Notes under the pieces: generated by a model
Database searches by the model: none
Seen by the model: the letters and a program-made list of their open reading frames with translations, nothing else
What the model was told of the DNA's origin: nothing
Translations under genes and position numbers: made by a program
Assembly (NCBI GenBank): GCA_011317545.1
Contig: WUJK01000007.1
Coordinates: 2,046,001-2,110,000, forward strand
Length of the DNA: 64,000 nt
Source: Coniella vitis
Taxonomy: Eukaryota > Ascomycota > Sordariomycetes > Diaporthales > Schizoparmaceae
Direction: 5' to 3'
Part shown: positions 33,901-46,611 of the stretch, one piece after another
Numbering within the stretch: position 1 is the first letter of the stretch
How the letters are laid out: each line of letters opens with the position of its first letter

Positions 33901-34417
33901 ATGGACGAAGGTGGTCCGTTGTGGTATGGTCGGGGAGAAGACCATCCGTACGGGGCGCCGCGGCTGTCTTCATAGGAGGATGGTTGCGTAGGTGGGGACT
34001 CGCCCATCAAGTTGATCAGGTTTGCACCAGGAGAACTGCCCAGAGCTGGTATGTTGCCCATCCAGTCGGCGGTGCTTCGTGTTGCGTTGGTGGTATAGGA
34101 GGTTGCGGAGACGGCATCCAAGGCCGGGGACGGTGCAGTGTTGCCATTAGATGGGACACTGGAAGGTCTGAGGTCGGGGGACTGATAAGCCGGCGACGAA
34201 GTGTCTGAACTCGGTTCTTTATTACTAGCACTGTGATAGAGAGTCGCGGTGTTAGCATCTATCTTGCATAAAGCACCTGATGACTGGACTGCCTTGGGAG
34301 CAACAAGAGTCTAATCAGACCAACTTACACGAACTTGCCTACAGTGTGCTTTGTCACCGCCGCAACAACCCCACCGCCATCTTTGCCATTCTTCTTATCC
34401 TTCTTTGGGCCTTTCAT
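30936..34417 (-). CDS. BCAS3-like WD40 protein (PROPPIN-related)
   Basis: Exons 34417-34329 and 34230-30936 (intron GTAAGT..CAG, phase 2), 1127 aa. The start MKGPKKDKKNGKDGGG lies in a short first exon; the large ORF itself has no good ATG near its 5' end. Residues up to ~210 are low complexity. A beta-propeller follows, beginning at DTVVLTGYEGGLEVHSV and continuing with GALRILADGGNIVVTSGQ, FATSGCSFLSFAPNGLSLFT and ASSKGDVQTIWDLMRV. VDVSWMKPNGECVAMVTERG follows. A BCAS3-type C-terminal region contains GSACAILVANRRDHSLFVLG and KRLVDPDEYLDLL. The last ~60 residues are acidic. Family knowledge: BCAS3/Atg18-related proteins bind phosphoinositides and act at autophagic membranes; whether this one does is inference. 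Confidence 0.8.
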
Positions 34418-36714
34418 AGTCCTCAGTATCAGCAATATTGTTGCTACTCTACATGTGTCTCCAGCAGCGACAGAGGATGTGGTTCAGAAGGTGGATGGAA
34501 CAGCAACGAACCGGGCATCCGAATTGAATCTGAAGCCTAGAGCAGGTTTGCTGCTCCGAACAAGTGGCAGGTCGGGCGACCTCCGCAAGTCGGGCCACAG
34601 ATGGGAAGTTGATGGCCAGCGACGAAAGACAGCGCGTGAGAGGCTGAAGACTTGGAGTCACGAGCCTCGATTGGGAGCCGGGCGTGGCAATGGATAGCAG
34701 GCGTCCAGGGATACGTGTGACGGGGAGTTGAAGGGGCGAGTACAGTCGCGGTCTAGTGCCGGGTTCGTGGTAGCCTGGTGCTAGACACGGGAGTATATAG
34801 ATGGTCACCAGGCGGAGGAGTCGAGTGACGAGGACAGCCCAGCGAGACCGTATACGGTCTGGTTGACAAAGAATAGATTGGTTTCAGAATCGACACGGGC
34901 GCCAAGCAAACTCTCAACAAAACGGTAACCGTTGCCGTCGTTATGAGTCTAGAACGGGTAAAAGAGAAGCGAACGAGAGTTGAAAAGGCAGTGTATATCT
35001 AGGCAGACGAAAAGAGAGGTCAAGATAAGGCAGAGAAAGAGTGTGTGCCCAAAGAGGTTGTTGGTATGTAACAATGCACCGTCGAGACTGGCACCAGGTA
35101 CCGCAATTATTAGAGGGCCTTTCGAGCAAACGAAGACCCAGATTCGACAGACGCGTAGGAATTGTATTTTCGAATAGGACGCCAATCGTGGGAAGATGCT
35201 GTGAAGGGCAAAACTGAGTTGGTTTGATAGGGAGAAGAAGAAGAGGAGGAGGAGGATCTCAATGGCAAGCGTCGAGGTTCGGCAAAGTGACTGGCCGGGC
35301 TGCAGCAGATAGGATACCTAGGCTTGCTGGGTAGTACGTCAACCCCAACGCCCAGCCCTGGCATCTAGCATGGAGGGGCTGAGGGGCTGGCGGGGGGTCA
35401 ATCGGTCACTATGGCGAAGCGGGGCCGGGCGATTCAGGTGCTGAGGCGCGTACCGTGTACATAATACTAATTCGGTATCTTCTCATCTGCCCTACTGATC
35501 TGGGGTACCTGGGTATCTTGCAGCAACTAGCGAACGGGGGATCAGGGCCTTGCAGGGTCATTCACGCGGCATAGCAGACTATGTATTCGGCATCTATTGG
35601 TCGGCCCGCATATCTATCCTTTGGATACTGCCAGATTTCTCGGGCTGCTTCGCTCCGCAGTCCATGCTATTCGGTACTATGTAAGGTAAGTAGTCATTTT
35701 ATTGCGCTTGTAGAGGAAATGCCTCTCAGGCGCCCCTGAGAGCATAGCTGCAGGGGTCATGGAGTGCTCATGGGGCACCTGAATCCCAGCCATCGTCATC
35801 TTACTTGGCTATCGCGAGTCTTGCTCTACTATGTACCTAGGACTCATTACACACCTGACGGCCAACGCCAGTCCTGAGCTTGGATACGGACCACGCGTGG
35901 TAGTTTGTAAAGTACCTAGGTAGCTGTTCAGAGCATAAGCGCCGTGAACAAACAACCGGCCGTTCCCAGGTTGCCAGCGTCATTTTATCGTTCGCAAAGC
36001 ACAAAAAGTACCGTGCCTGTTGCGAACTGCAACATGCGACAGCATATATGCACAAGTACATACTTTGCTTTTCAGGTAGGTACTACCTAGGTGTCGTCAT
36101 GGTTATGCTTCACAGCCAGCGAGACACTTCTCTCACATGAGTAGGCTCGGCATTCCCATCGGAAGCAATGTACCAGGTGTCCGGCCGAGGTTCAAATATG
36201 ACGGCGACATTGTCACCGTGAATGGGGGTAAGCGCTTTGCGTTCTGTACCTTCTGCGCGCTGCCCAAGTGAGAATATCCGTAGATCCCATTACTCTATGC
36301 CATTTGTCAGGCTGATTACCCTTTCTAGAACCTTGGCTTTCCTCTGCTTTAGTCGTGGGATCACGCTGTCAATTGACACGCGCTTCTACTGGGCGGGTTC
36401 TCTGCGACCCCGCTGACAGTTGTCATGGTACTTAAGGGGGTTTCTTGGGGGTCTTCTCAACGGAAGTCTGGGCGGGCATTGGCGGAGTCTCCTGACCAGG
36501 AGCCACGATATCGGCACGAGAGCATGTCACACTGCATGCTTCCACATGGGGAGGGGCACTATGCGCTTATGAAAGCCGCAATTCCAGATTGATGAAACCT
36601 CCCAATCTTGCTGTTGCTCTGGCCTCGCTTTCACGTGTGCAGACCCGGGCGTTCCAGCTGCCAGTGCAAGCCACCAAAACGACCCCCGGCTGCTTTTTGT
36701 CGATACCACAGCGC
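34418..36714. other. Intergenic region upstream of the BCAS3-like gene
   Basis: 2.3 kb. No gene supported. It holds 9-mer copies at 35675-35683 and 35827-35835 (the latter running into a CCTAGG half-palindrome), TACCTAGGTA at 35913-35922, and a near copy at about 36083. The purine-rich stretch at about 35230-35260 may belong to the 5' UTR. Confidence 0.5.
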
Positions 36715-37212
36715 CTACCGCTGGATGTAAACCCTGTAGTGCGCAAACTTCCATTCGTTGCCCGCCACCCTGACGAGTCTCGCAAAGCCAGCCCAGTCCG
36801 CACCACTTTCCTGCCCTTCCTCGCCCTTGAACTTGTACCCGACACTTCCGTACAGCATGAGCTCAACCTCCTCAGGGCTTCCAAACGACGCCGGAAAGAC
36901 CTTGAAAACAGTGTGTTGCCTAGCCGCTACCTTTTCCCACATGCCCTCTCGGACCTTGAGGATATCTGCATTTTGCGTTGGTTTTCCGGATTAGCCCAAA
37001 AAGCCTACTCGAAAACTATGCAAGGAACACATACCAGCCTTGCCTCTGGCCTCCTTCTTCTCCATGACAAGTGTAGCATCGTCACGGAAGAAGTCAGCCC
37101 ATTCCTGATTCTTGCCGAACGTGTCAGAAACGGTGTAAAAGTTGGTGATGAAGTCCTTGATGCCGGCGTCCACAGCGACATTCGCCGGATATTCCGGGTG
37201 ATAGTTGGTCAT
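36715..37212 (-). CDS. SnoaL/NTF2-like fold protein
   Basis: Exons 37212-37035 and 36965-36715 (intron GTATGT..CAG, phase 1), 142 aa, starting MTNYHPEYPANVAVDAGI. The layout of an NTF2-like single domain is visible: helices in DAGIKDFITNFYTVSDTFGK, then WADFFRDDATLVMEKKEARG. The beta-rich half includes HTVFKVFPASFGSPEEVELM, LYGSVGYKFKGEEG and WKFAHYRVYIQR. Length and secondary pattern match the many small fungal SnoaL-like proteins. No catalytic assignment is possible from sequence. Confidence 0.8.
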
Positions 37213-38232
37213 GTTGGATCTTAAAATTGGTAATAGCTAGCAGCCGAACTCCAATTGTCTGTGATAAATCTGGATGCACAAAATTTCAAAAAGGGCTCGG
37301 GGGCCAATCTTCACAACCAAGAATAAGAAAAGAGGGATGAAAGCACGAGGAGATGTGTGTGATCTTATTGTCTCTATTGCGCCACCTATTTGTCCGCATG
37401 TCGAGGCTACAATGCATCAAGACTGCTGACTTGTGGGCACGGCCCGAGAACCACTTGTTGAAGGCCCCATATCCGACAGACCTATGGGTCTCAGGATGGA
37501 ACAGCCGGACGATGCCATCATTGTCACCACAACAGGAAAATGAGAACTATATATACATACTTGTAGGTTCACCAAGAGTATCAATTGTAAAGATCAAACG
37601 AACATATGCTGTCAAAATGGATATTCGCTGGGTGGCTATCAAGCAGTCATAAGAAAAAGTCGAGGACTTGATAAACGGCTATATTTTCTCATAGTATGCT
37701 CCTGAGAGCAGTCAGTAGCAAAATTCGAAAGCATCACGCCCCCTTTGTTGTAATACACGTTTGTATTTGTACAATCAAATCACTATACTTGACAATAATA
37801 GCACAGGACAAAAACCGACGTATTCCCATTGTATAGCTCTAACCAGCACTCCAATGTTGCCCAGAGAGATATAGTCATGTTTCCATCTGACAAAGTGACT
37901 CAGGCTGAACAGCTTCCAGGGTGGATGAGCCGCCTTCACGCAGCCCTATCAATGTGCTCCCAATGGAACGAAGGGTATGAAAGGCTTTGGTGATAGAGTC
38001 ACCAAAGGACGTTGCGTTAGTCCTATTGACGTTGTTGCCTACGCTCTGTCATAAGATATGTCGGAGAGACATTCTGAGCAAGTATTGTGATAAAGTCGTC
38101 GATCACATCGCAATCTGTTTGATGTTGAGGCAACAGAGCTGGTGGCGTTTCCGCAGGCTGGAAAGCCAACAGCGGAGGTGTGTTAATAGACAAAAGTGGC
38201 GATTGGGATGAAAGCGACGAGCTGTTGCCCTC
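37213..38232. other. Intergenic, ING gene 3' end to SnoaL-like promoter
   Basis: 1.0 kb between two minus-strand genes. No gene, RNA or repeat recognised. Confidence 0.5.
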
Positions 38233-40776
38233 CTAAGCACCTCGTCTGCTTGTTCGCTTGCCTCCCTCTGCCTTTTCATCGGCCCCTTGTTGAGCTCTAC
38301 AATCGCTACAGTACCAAGTCTTAGCTAATCCTGTCGCATTGTTGAGTCCCAGACACTCGAGGTGGAACCATTCGTATTTGCACTATGAACCACTCCGTTA
38401 GTTAGGACGTTCATTCTCGTACGTCGCTTCGAAATTGCAGAAAATTTTCATATCTTGTAATAGTCTTTGGGTGGGCACTGGTAAGTCAAATTCGGTCAAA
38501 CTCACGCTGTCATTTTCACACATTACCATCGTCCCAAAACTGACGCGGTTACAGAAACAATACCGTGCCTCATTGGGATCTATAACATTTCCCTCTTCAT
38601 CGACTTCGACTTCTGCCTCTGCCTCTGCCGTCTGTCCACGCTCTTTTTTTTGTGAGCCACGTTTGGACTTTCGGGGCGCCGCCTTGCGTTTTGTGATGGC
38701 ACTGTTGTTGCCCCCCGAGTTTGTCCGGCTAATGATACCCGGCGCAGGTCTCTTAATCCTCTTGCTGGGCTGCCTCAGCGAGACATCGGGTGCAGGCGTG
38801 TTCCTAGCGGTGCTAGTACGACGCGACCTTTCTGCAGCTAGACCAGTCTGTTGTCCAGCTTCTTGGCCGCCTGTGGTCCCACGTGATGAAGGCCGCCGAG
38901 ACGGCAGTTCAAGTCCTGGGCTTGTCACACTTGGCGTGTTTCCACGAGAATTTGTCGCCTGGATTGGAGGAAGCGCGCTGGCCTTTTCCTTAGCCTTGGC
39001 CTCTCTAGCCCTTGTTTCTCTGACAGGGGGCAGAATGGGCGTAGTTGACTTTTTGGAAGATGAAGAATCACTAGCCACCATCTTGGTCTGGCCTACGGCC
39101 GATGTGGTACCTGTATCAGTACTGGCAGCAGGAGACGTTGCACTTGAGGATTTGGCTCCCACCATGATTGAGTGATCGTGACCATGTATGGGGATAGGCA
39201 CTGGGGTCGTAGACTGTGGTATTTGGATGGTGGCAGGCGTGACTTGCGAAGGTTGGAGCGTGTTGTGACGAGGCATACTGATGTGCCGCGGGATTGGTAC
39301 CGGAGTCTCGGTCTTTGACCGTTTCAGAATGACCAGGTCTGGTTTCTCTGTATCGGCCTCGGAAACCGAGTCCCTCTTTCGTTTCTTCTGCTGTCTCTTA
39401 GTATTCTTCGTTTGAGGTTGGCTGGAGGGCTGGGGTTGCTGGAAAGACACCTGAAGGTCCCTCGCTATCCGTGCGATCTGCCTAGCTGATTCTTCAGCTT
39501 CCTTAGCCGCCTGATCCGACAATCGGTCTTTTTTCAGTTTCTTAGCCTTGTTCAGGTCGATGCCGCGATTTGTGAGGTTTTTGTCCTCGGCTGCCATAGC
39601 AGAATCCAAGCTCACAGCTCCCATGGGAAGATGTTCAGAACCAGTAGCATCATCAACAATGAGTTGTGGAAGGGTAGGTTCAAATGGCATCCCCGTGTCT
39701 TCTGCCTTTTTCTTGGCGGATGTCCATCCATCATAGCCACGTCCAAGAACCTTAAGCTCTCTATTGATCATTGTATCGCTTGGAACCCAGGCTGCATTCT
39801 TCTTCATTCGCTTTCTCAGCCGCGCCAGCTCATACTGTGTAAGCTGGAACCATGGTGCGTCGTCGCTTCCGATAGGTGCATCTGGGGGCGGAGGTCGCAA
39901 CTGGACGGGTTCAGCTGGGATAGGTGGCACCGCTGTGTTTGGAATAGGAATCTGCGTGATTGTTTTTGGAATCTTTAACTTTGGCGCCTTTGGCGTCTTC
40001 TCAGGGGGCCTCCGACCCCTGGACTTCTGGGTTCCGCTTTGCCCCGTCATGGTCCGTCCATGACCCAAACCTTCTTCTTCTTCCTCTTCTTCTTCGTTGC
40101 TGCTACCTTCGCCAGAAGTTCCGGTGTCGTAGCCGACATCGAATGGAGCTAACACCTCACCGGGAACTGTGATTCTAGGTCCTCGCGGTCGGCGGCCTTT
40201 TTCTCCACCCGCCGGTTGCCGCTTATTGCCTCGGGTAGCTTTTGGTGATCTGGTGAGTGCGACAGGAGATCGCACCTCGTCCTCTGCGGGGTAGTTGTCG
40301 AGCATCGCCCTCAGCTTCGCATGTATCAATTTGAGTCTGTTGACGTGGCGCTTGACATTTTCCGCCATGCGTACCGCCTCGGCGTGCGAATATATCCTGG
40401 ATGTCATGACATTGTTCAGCTCTTCCGATATTTCGCCGCGCAGGTTGACTGGTTGCGGCTTTTCGTCGGCTGGCAGTAAAGGGAGCTGGCCCCAAATCTT
40501 AGCCAGCTCATGCAGGCGTGTTGAGGCATCCGTATAGTCGCGATCGAGCTTCCCAATCAACGTCAGCGAGCGCATCATATCCGCAGGCAGGTGTTCGGTA
40601 AACTCTAGAAAGTCGGTAACGGTCGCCTGGGCATCGGGGTCGGCGCGCCCATCAAGGGAGCCCAGGCTAGAGCCAAGTGATTCCATGGCGCCGCGCATCG
40701 AAGACGTTATCTGTCTTGGGGACAATTCTGCGTCGTCTTCGCGACTGACGCCCAGGGCGTCCTCGACTGCGCTCAT
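38233..40776 (-). CDS. ING-family PHD finger protein (Pho23/Yng-like)
   Basis: Exons 40776-38506 and 38382-38233 (intron GTGAGT..TAG with CTAAC branch site, phase 0), 806 aa. The start is MSAVEDALGVSRED. The N-terminal ING domain (about 50-160) has DFLEFTEHLPADMMRSLTLI, GKLDRDYTDASTRLHELAKI and MAENVKRHVNRLKLIHAKLR. A long charged linker follows. The C-terminal PHD finger is split by the intron: Y739-C-F-C742, C753-ENDS, then C758-KYEWFHLEC767 and WYCSDC785. Tyr739 and Trp762 sit where ING PHDs cage H3K4me3. ING proteins are subunits of HAT complexes or of Rpd3L HDAC (Pho23); the large linker gives no clear choice. Without the last exon the PHD would be truncated. Confidence 0.93.
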
Positions 40777-41289
40777 GTTGGGCGAGGGAAATCGAGCTTT
40801 TCGACGGTGGTTTGACAAGTGTCATCGGGGTTGGGGTACGTGTCTGTTTTCGTATGGTGCTAAGTGTGCTAGCCGGACTGGACAGTCACTGCTTGAGCTG
40901 TCGCAGTGTCAAGACACACGGAAACTTGGGAGTCAAATCACATGTGGAAGTCGCGTTGCAGGCAGAAGTGGACCCGCTGATGCAACTATCGAAGATATGC
41001 TCTTACTAGGTTATGCCTGCCCAGATGGTGCGTATCAGTGGCAGATTGTGCATCACCAGAGTAAAGTGAGGAACTGCAATCGATTCCCACGGGAAATGTA
41101 CTAGGAAGGCAAGTCATCATATTTGAAAAATATAAATATTTACCACACAGAGGCAATAAGCACTACACGCGGAGTGAACCACTTGGTGCTACGATGCATA
41201 CAAGTTCGGCTGAGGTGTCCCACTAGTCGGTCATGTTCAATGGGACCAAAGTACGTTGCCATATAGCTCTCCAAACTCTCAGGACTGGA
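40777..41289. other. Intergenic, membrane protein 3' end to ING promoter
   Basis: 513 bp. It should contain the ING gene promoter and the 3' UTR of the membrane protein gene. Nothing else recognised. Confidence 0.5.
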
Positions 41290-42370
41290 TCACGCTTCAC
41301 CCACGAATCCTAAGCCGAGACCAGCAAAGAATGCTGCAAGCGCCCATGCTGTAGCATACGTTGCAGCACCCGAAGACTCGATCCCGTTGATAGTCATAGC
41401 GCATTGCAGGTAGGTGTTGATGCCCGTTACAATGATCAAAACAAGCGTCCTTGCGATCCCCACCTTGGTCTGCGTAGTGTAGCCCCAAATGTTCCACCAA
41501 AGAGTTTCTCCCAAGCTGGCCTCGACAGGGTCAAACTGTGCTACCTTCTCATCCTGTTCTGTACGGCCCGTGGCAGCTAGGGGTGTGAAAATGAAGCTCC
41601 GCGCCGCGATACCCGAGGCAAGGACCAATGTCCCTAGGGCAATCAAACCATTTTGAGCCGGCTCGATTGTGTAAATGCCTTCAAAGTTTAGGACAAGAGC
41701 CTGACGAAGGTAGAAGTTGTATGATAGAACCAGAACAACGCTGTAGATGAAGCTCGCCAGCAGGGTTGAGAGTACTGATATCGATCGGTCGGCAATAATT
41801 TCGCGGTTTGGCACGGAGGATGAGCCCTTGTGAGCGCCAGAAAGCGGACGAAGCAAAAGGAATGGCACGAAGCCAGCAGTAACGTCGATAGCAAGGCCGC
41901 CAAGCGCAATCTTGGGATTGATGTTGTAGAATGCCGAGAGTAGGTAGAACTACATCACATTAGTCAAATGTCAAGCTGCATCAGTAGCGGAACAAACCTA
42001 CGACTGGGCCATGCGACAGCAGATTCAGCGCCGCAAGATCCATCGAGTCAAAGTTCGCGAACCATCCGAGCGCCAGCTCGGTCACTCTCCAAGCCGTCAT
42101 GATGCCAACTTCGCGCGATGTGTTCCATGTGCGCATGACGGTCGCGAGTTCGCCCTGCGAGAATTCATTTATGAAAGAGTACCCCAGCGATGACACCGAG
42201 AAACTCAGGATCGCAACGAGTGGGAACTGGATGAATGATGGCAGTCTCGGTCGGCGCTGCGCCGAAGCAGGTGCGTCGCGTTTGGCGATTGCGTTGGAGG
42301 CATTGACACTGCTGCTTGGGCCCAAGCCGACATCAGTTTCGGCCACGTCGGTTGAGTGGGATTTCGCCAT
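41290..42370 (-). CDS. Multi-pass membrane protein, family not recognised
   Basis: Exons 42370-42002 and 41949-41290 (intron GTAGGT..TAG, phase 0), 342 aa, starting MAKSHSTDVAETDVGLGPSS. After a polar N-terminus (~45 residues) there are about six to seven hydrophobic segments, including FIQFPLVAILSFSVSSLGYS, NPKIALGGLAIDVTAGFVPF, ISVLSTLLASFIYSVVLVLS, QNGLIALGTLVLASGIAARS, ARTLVLIIVTGINTYLQCAM and ATYATAWALAAFFAGLGLGF. No transporter or enzyme signature is seen and no signal peptide is evident. I believe this is a conserved fungal hypothetical protein, but no function can be given. Confidence 0.85.
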
Positions 42371-43834
42371 GGCGCATTGGTCGTTATTCGCTCGAGTTGA
42401 CGTCAGAGCCTTTTGAGTTTACAATGAGCTCTGCGCAGAAGGGTGCACAGGATAAGTTCTAGTAGAGTGAGCGGAGGAAGGGTCAGACGCGACTTGTCTC
42501 AATGGTTGTTACAAAATCACAGGTAGGAAAAAGTCAGCAAAATGTGCGCCAATGTGGAGTGGAGGGTATCGACGATGTATTGGGGAGGAAGAAGGAGCTT
42601 TCTAATAAAGCTGGTTGGCTTCAACTTCTTCAAAACACTGCGTAATAATACTGTAGCGCGCTACCGGGTACACACATAGTACAGTACTGTACTGTATACT
42701 ATGTAGTACGTAGCTGGTTTCCCCCGCAACAACAATTGCCCCACTACATGTATGTACATAGTACCATGGCAGCATGGTAAGCTTAGTCAAGCTGTCAGGT
42801 CCTTGCACAACCACTTTACCTCGCGTTTTTTGTGGCCTTATGAGGTCACTCTTCCATTTTCCCAAGGGCATAACGAGAGAACGAGACAATTCTTCTTCTT
42901 CAAACCGATAGTTGACAATTGACTCAGTTTCCAAAATCATCACGCTCAGAGTATGTTCGAATAATTCGGAGAATCGTGTATTTTTCCTGTTGAGGAGATG
43001 CAGGCCATGTTTCCCTGTTGGGCCGATTGGTTCGGGAGTATATATGGGGTTGTCATTTGATTCAAGAGAGTATCCACTGCTCCATTGAAACGAAAAACAA
43101 CCTTCAGAGATTTCCCTAGTCGTCTTTTCCTTCATACTTCTTCTTCTGTTCCTAACCTTATTGCTTTTCATTTTCAAATTGCTGCTCGTCTCATTTCTAC
43201 ACTCTCTTGCTTCTGGCCAAACCAACGTCGAAAGGCAAACGGAAATGCAAATGCTCAACAAGCTAATGGAGGCGAGGCGGTAAGTCAAGATGTGCCGTCC
43301 AAGTGGTCTGTTCCGAGCATCTTTCCTTTTACGTATCAATATTAGTACTTATTTATAAATTCCTCGAGTATTCCACCTGCTCATATTACAACTGGCATCT
43401 CACAGTCGTTCCTTTTCATCGTTCTGAAATATGGGTGTGAAATGGGCATTGAGCTTCACAGCACTGCCAGTTCTGTGACAGGTTTAAATTCATTTATGTT
43501 ATTACTTTAAGGGATCTTACTCGACGCAGACGCAGATTTGGCCCTCGCTTTAACCTCGTTGCACGGCATATCACCTTGGACTTGATGTTCCAGTGACTGC
43601 TCTCAACTCATCGGTGCTGAGGTCCACTGCCGCGGAGCAAGTCGTCCCTTGCAACACCGCTAGAAGAAAGAAAAAAAGAGAAGAAACTGGTACGAGAGAG
43701 CGACAAACAACATTCCACGCCGACCCATCATAACTCCAATCCTTGAGACAGCCCAGGTCGCCTTGAAACAGCAAGTCGTAGCACATTCATTTACAAACGC
43801 GAACGCGGAGAAAACAACAGCAACCTTCGCTAGG
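42371..43834. other. Intergenic region with near-palindromic 9-mer pair
   Basis: 1.46 kb between two minus-strand genes. At 42674-42704 there is a 31-bp near-perfect palindrome built from ACATAGT and ACTATGT arms, and a further TACATAGTA lies at 42755-42763. No gene supported. Confidence 0.5.
42674..42704. repeat. 31-bp near-palindrome containing inverted 9-mer halves
   Basis: Begins ACATAGTACAG and ends CTGTATACTATGT. Read as its own reverse complement it differs at only a few positions around the centre. It could extrude as a hairpin. It contains the exact 9-mer TACTATGTA at 42697-42705 (one base beyond). Confidence 0.75.
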
Positions 43835-45363
43835 TTATTCTTCCATAGCAAAGACGCCGTGATCATCTTCATCGCTCCGAGCCCGATACCGTCTGTCATC
43901 ATCGTCGCCGTCCTCCATCCGCACGTCGCTACCGCGACGGAATTCACCACGGAGGTGGCTTTCCGGAGCCTGACTTGGGAAGCTGTTGAGAAAGGGCGAC
44001 TGTCCTAATGAAACCTGACCCAAGAACTGAGCCGGAATGGCAGGTACCGCTGGTATATCCAGAGGCAGCTGGCTGGTCAGAGAACCTGCGTTGCTGCCAT
44101 AGCTGCAGCTCAACATGGCCACTGCCTTAGCCAGATGATCAGCCTCGCCCGAAATACTTGAAGGAGCAAGCGGCGGGCTGGCTTCATATTGAAACCCTGA
44201 GAAGCTTCTTCCAAATGCGTCATCCGACGAGAGTGGTTGCAATGACCGCGAAAATCCAGTGCGCATGTCATCGTCATCGTCGGACATCATCGGCGAGAAC
44301 ACGAACTTGTTCATATCCAGAGAATGCATCGCATCTCTTGGAGGCGGCGGTGTGGTATTCGCGGAGCTTCGGCCGTCCAGTTGGTCCGATGATCTTCCAG
44401 ACACCGAAGGAGAGGTTTCGCGCGCAGAGTCAGGGGGGCTCGTTGGAATGTTGTTCATAGCGACCAATACAGATGCAGCTTCAAGAAGCTGGACCTGTTG
44501 GTGCTTGGAAATCAGGAGCTTGGAAGTCAAAGACCACTCAGGAGTGTGTTCCCATCTGGAGCAAAGACAAGTCAACAAATTGTGCGCCCCGCAAGGTTGT
44601 GTAACAGAAAGTGATTCCTAGAACCGGCCAGCCAGCGGCATAATATATCGTGCTATTGACGGGGAATGGGGAAGACAGGGGCACAAACAAATGCTTGGTC
44701 AAGCAGCTGCTATGCTTGTATCCCTTCCCGCAGTGCTGACAATGGATTTCTGGGCGGTTGAATTTCCTGCCCTCCTTGGCCAATGATTGAACGTCACTGG
44801 TCCTTCGAGCACGCGCTTTTTGCGCAGCGTCTCCCTCTTCATCAAGAAGGCCACTTTCCTGATCATCTACTGCACTCTCTGGCGGCTCTGCATTTTCTGC
44901 CGCGTTCACAAACTTGTTCACTGGTAGACTCGCTGCCGGGCCCCATGCAGAAACCTCGGGCCTCGGGCCACCCGACTTCGATGCTCGCCGATTGCCAATG
45001 TCAATGGGATGAGCGGCGGCTTTGTCGCTCGAATCTGTTATACCAGCTGCGGCAGCGACGGCTGCAATGTTTGCAGCGTTGTTCGATATGCTCTTACGAC
45101 GTACACCGCCTACACGGTTCGCAGTGGACAGGGAGCCGGAAAGGGTTGTGTGGGAGTTGGTACGAGAATGTGGTTGTCGAGCAATGCCAGTGCCCGGCAG
45201 GGAACTGAAAGAAGGGGGCGAAGGTCGAGGCGGAAACGGCCTGGAAACATGCTGAAGTTCCTGTGCGGTTGTAATCACGCATCAGCAATCATAATTCAAG
45301 GAGCCAGGTACAGGAGGTACAATCCTATGCGTGGCGTGTTGATCATACTTTGGACGAGGCCAT
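43835..45363 (-). CDS. Single C2H2 zinc finger protein
   Basis: Three exons: 45363-45349 (15 nt, MASSK), 45260-44689 and 44555-43835. The introns are GTATGA..CAG and GTTTGT..CAG, with phases 0 and 2, giving 435 aa. The first exon is inferred because exon 2 opens in frame (ELQHVSRPFPPRPSP) with no suitable ATG. The single finger is C179-x2-C182-x12-H195-x3-H199; the second intron falls in the Leu196 codon, between the two zinc-binding histidines. The N-terminal half is Ser/Pro/Ala-rich. The C-terminal part is Ser/Pro-rich with an acidic tail (MEDGDDDD). A sequence-specific regulator is plausible, but one finger alone is weak evidence for DNA binding. Confidence 0.82.
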
Positions 45364-46611
45364 CTTCGTGTAGCGTGAAGAAACCTGGTGCACAGACTGC
45401 TCTTGAAAGTTTCGAATGCACAAGAGCACAATAATCGGCAAAACAATTCGATGTTGGTAGCAATTGGCAAATAACAAAGCAGGCCTTATTTGGGTCCTTT
45501 CTTTCGTAGCCAGGTGCGAAATGTCTCGAGGAACGGATGTTGCAATAGCGGGACTTTTGTCGTGTTGTATGGCGGCCAGGCGCTTGGGTCCAGCTGACCT
45601 CTCCAAAACAGGCCTCCCGCTGCTGATTGGCGCAGTCCTCGTGGGCGAGCAGCGAGACCAAGATCAGCGAGATCGAGGTAGGACAGCTGCAGAAACGTGT
45701 GAGAATGCCTTCACACCACGTTAACGACGAGGTCTAGGGGCGTTGGAAGTCGAAGACCTGGCGAAGGTCGGATAGCTAAGAGGAGGCGGCTTTCTCTGTT
45801 GGGTAGGGGTTAAGGAGGCAGGACGATTGGAGACGGGTATCTGATCGGCCAGATTCCGACTCCGACAGACGAGTGAATTAATCAATGCGGTATTGACGCA
45901 GCTGGCGTCTAGTGCAAATGTTGGCAAAGCGAGAAGCACAGCGAGGTTGGAAAGAATGTGCCACGACCAGAGAATGTTTGGGTAGCAGGAGGAAAGAAGT
46001 TACAACCACCACCACCACCAAAAAAAAAAGTTGCCGATCGTTTGGTAGGAAGGGGAAGCGTTATTCAACTGGGGGATGGGGAAGATGGGAAATCCTGGCT
46101 GTGCAAGTCACGCACGACAAGCAAAGAGAGATGTGAGACCGTTCCGCCTGCTTGAGAAGTGCCCGGGAGCATGCTAAACCTTCGATGGCAAGATGTAGAT
46201 AGTACATAGATACGAAGCAGGCCCCGTTGCTACCGTGCGCAGAGAACACGCGAACCATCAGGTCTCCAGTACTGGCTGGGCCCAGTGGGGTGGGCTCAAA
46301 GCGGAAAGACCAACAACCAGACTGTCCCCCGTCAAGTACCTGGGTACTATGGACAGGCTTTAACCCCTTCTCCTGAAGCTCTATCCTTGGACAATGGATT
46401 GGGCCCGCCCCCCTTTCTCAAGCATGGCTGATGCTTATTACGAGGTGCCGCCGCCAACAATACACAGTCCCGTTCGATCTGGCCTTGCTGTGCTAGATGA
46501 TTAAAAGACAAAGCCTGGAAATAAGGGAAGACTCCTGGTTCCAAAGACGCATTTCTCTCCTATTCAATGAGCATCGAGGAGAATCCGTCGCACCTCAACG
46601 AAACGTGCGTA

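Noticed and set aside
42602..43339. 245-codon minus-strand ORF
   Set aside because: Covers the near-palindrome and AT-rich simple sequence; no recognisable protein.
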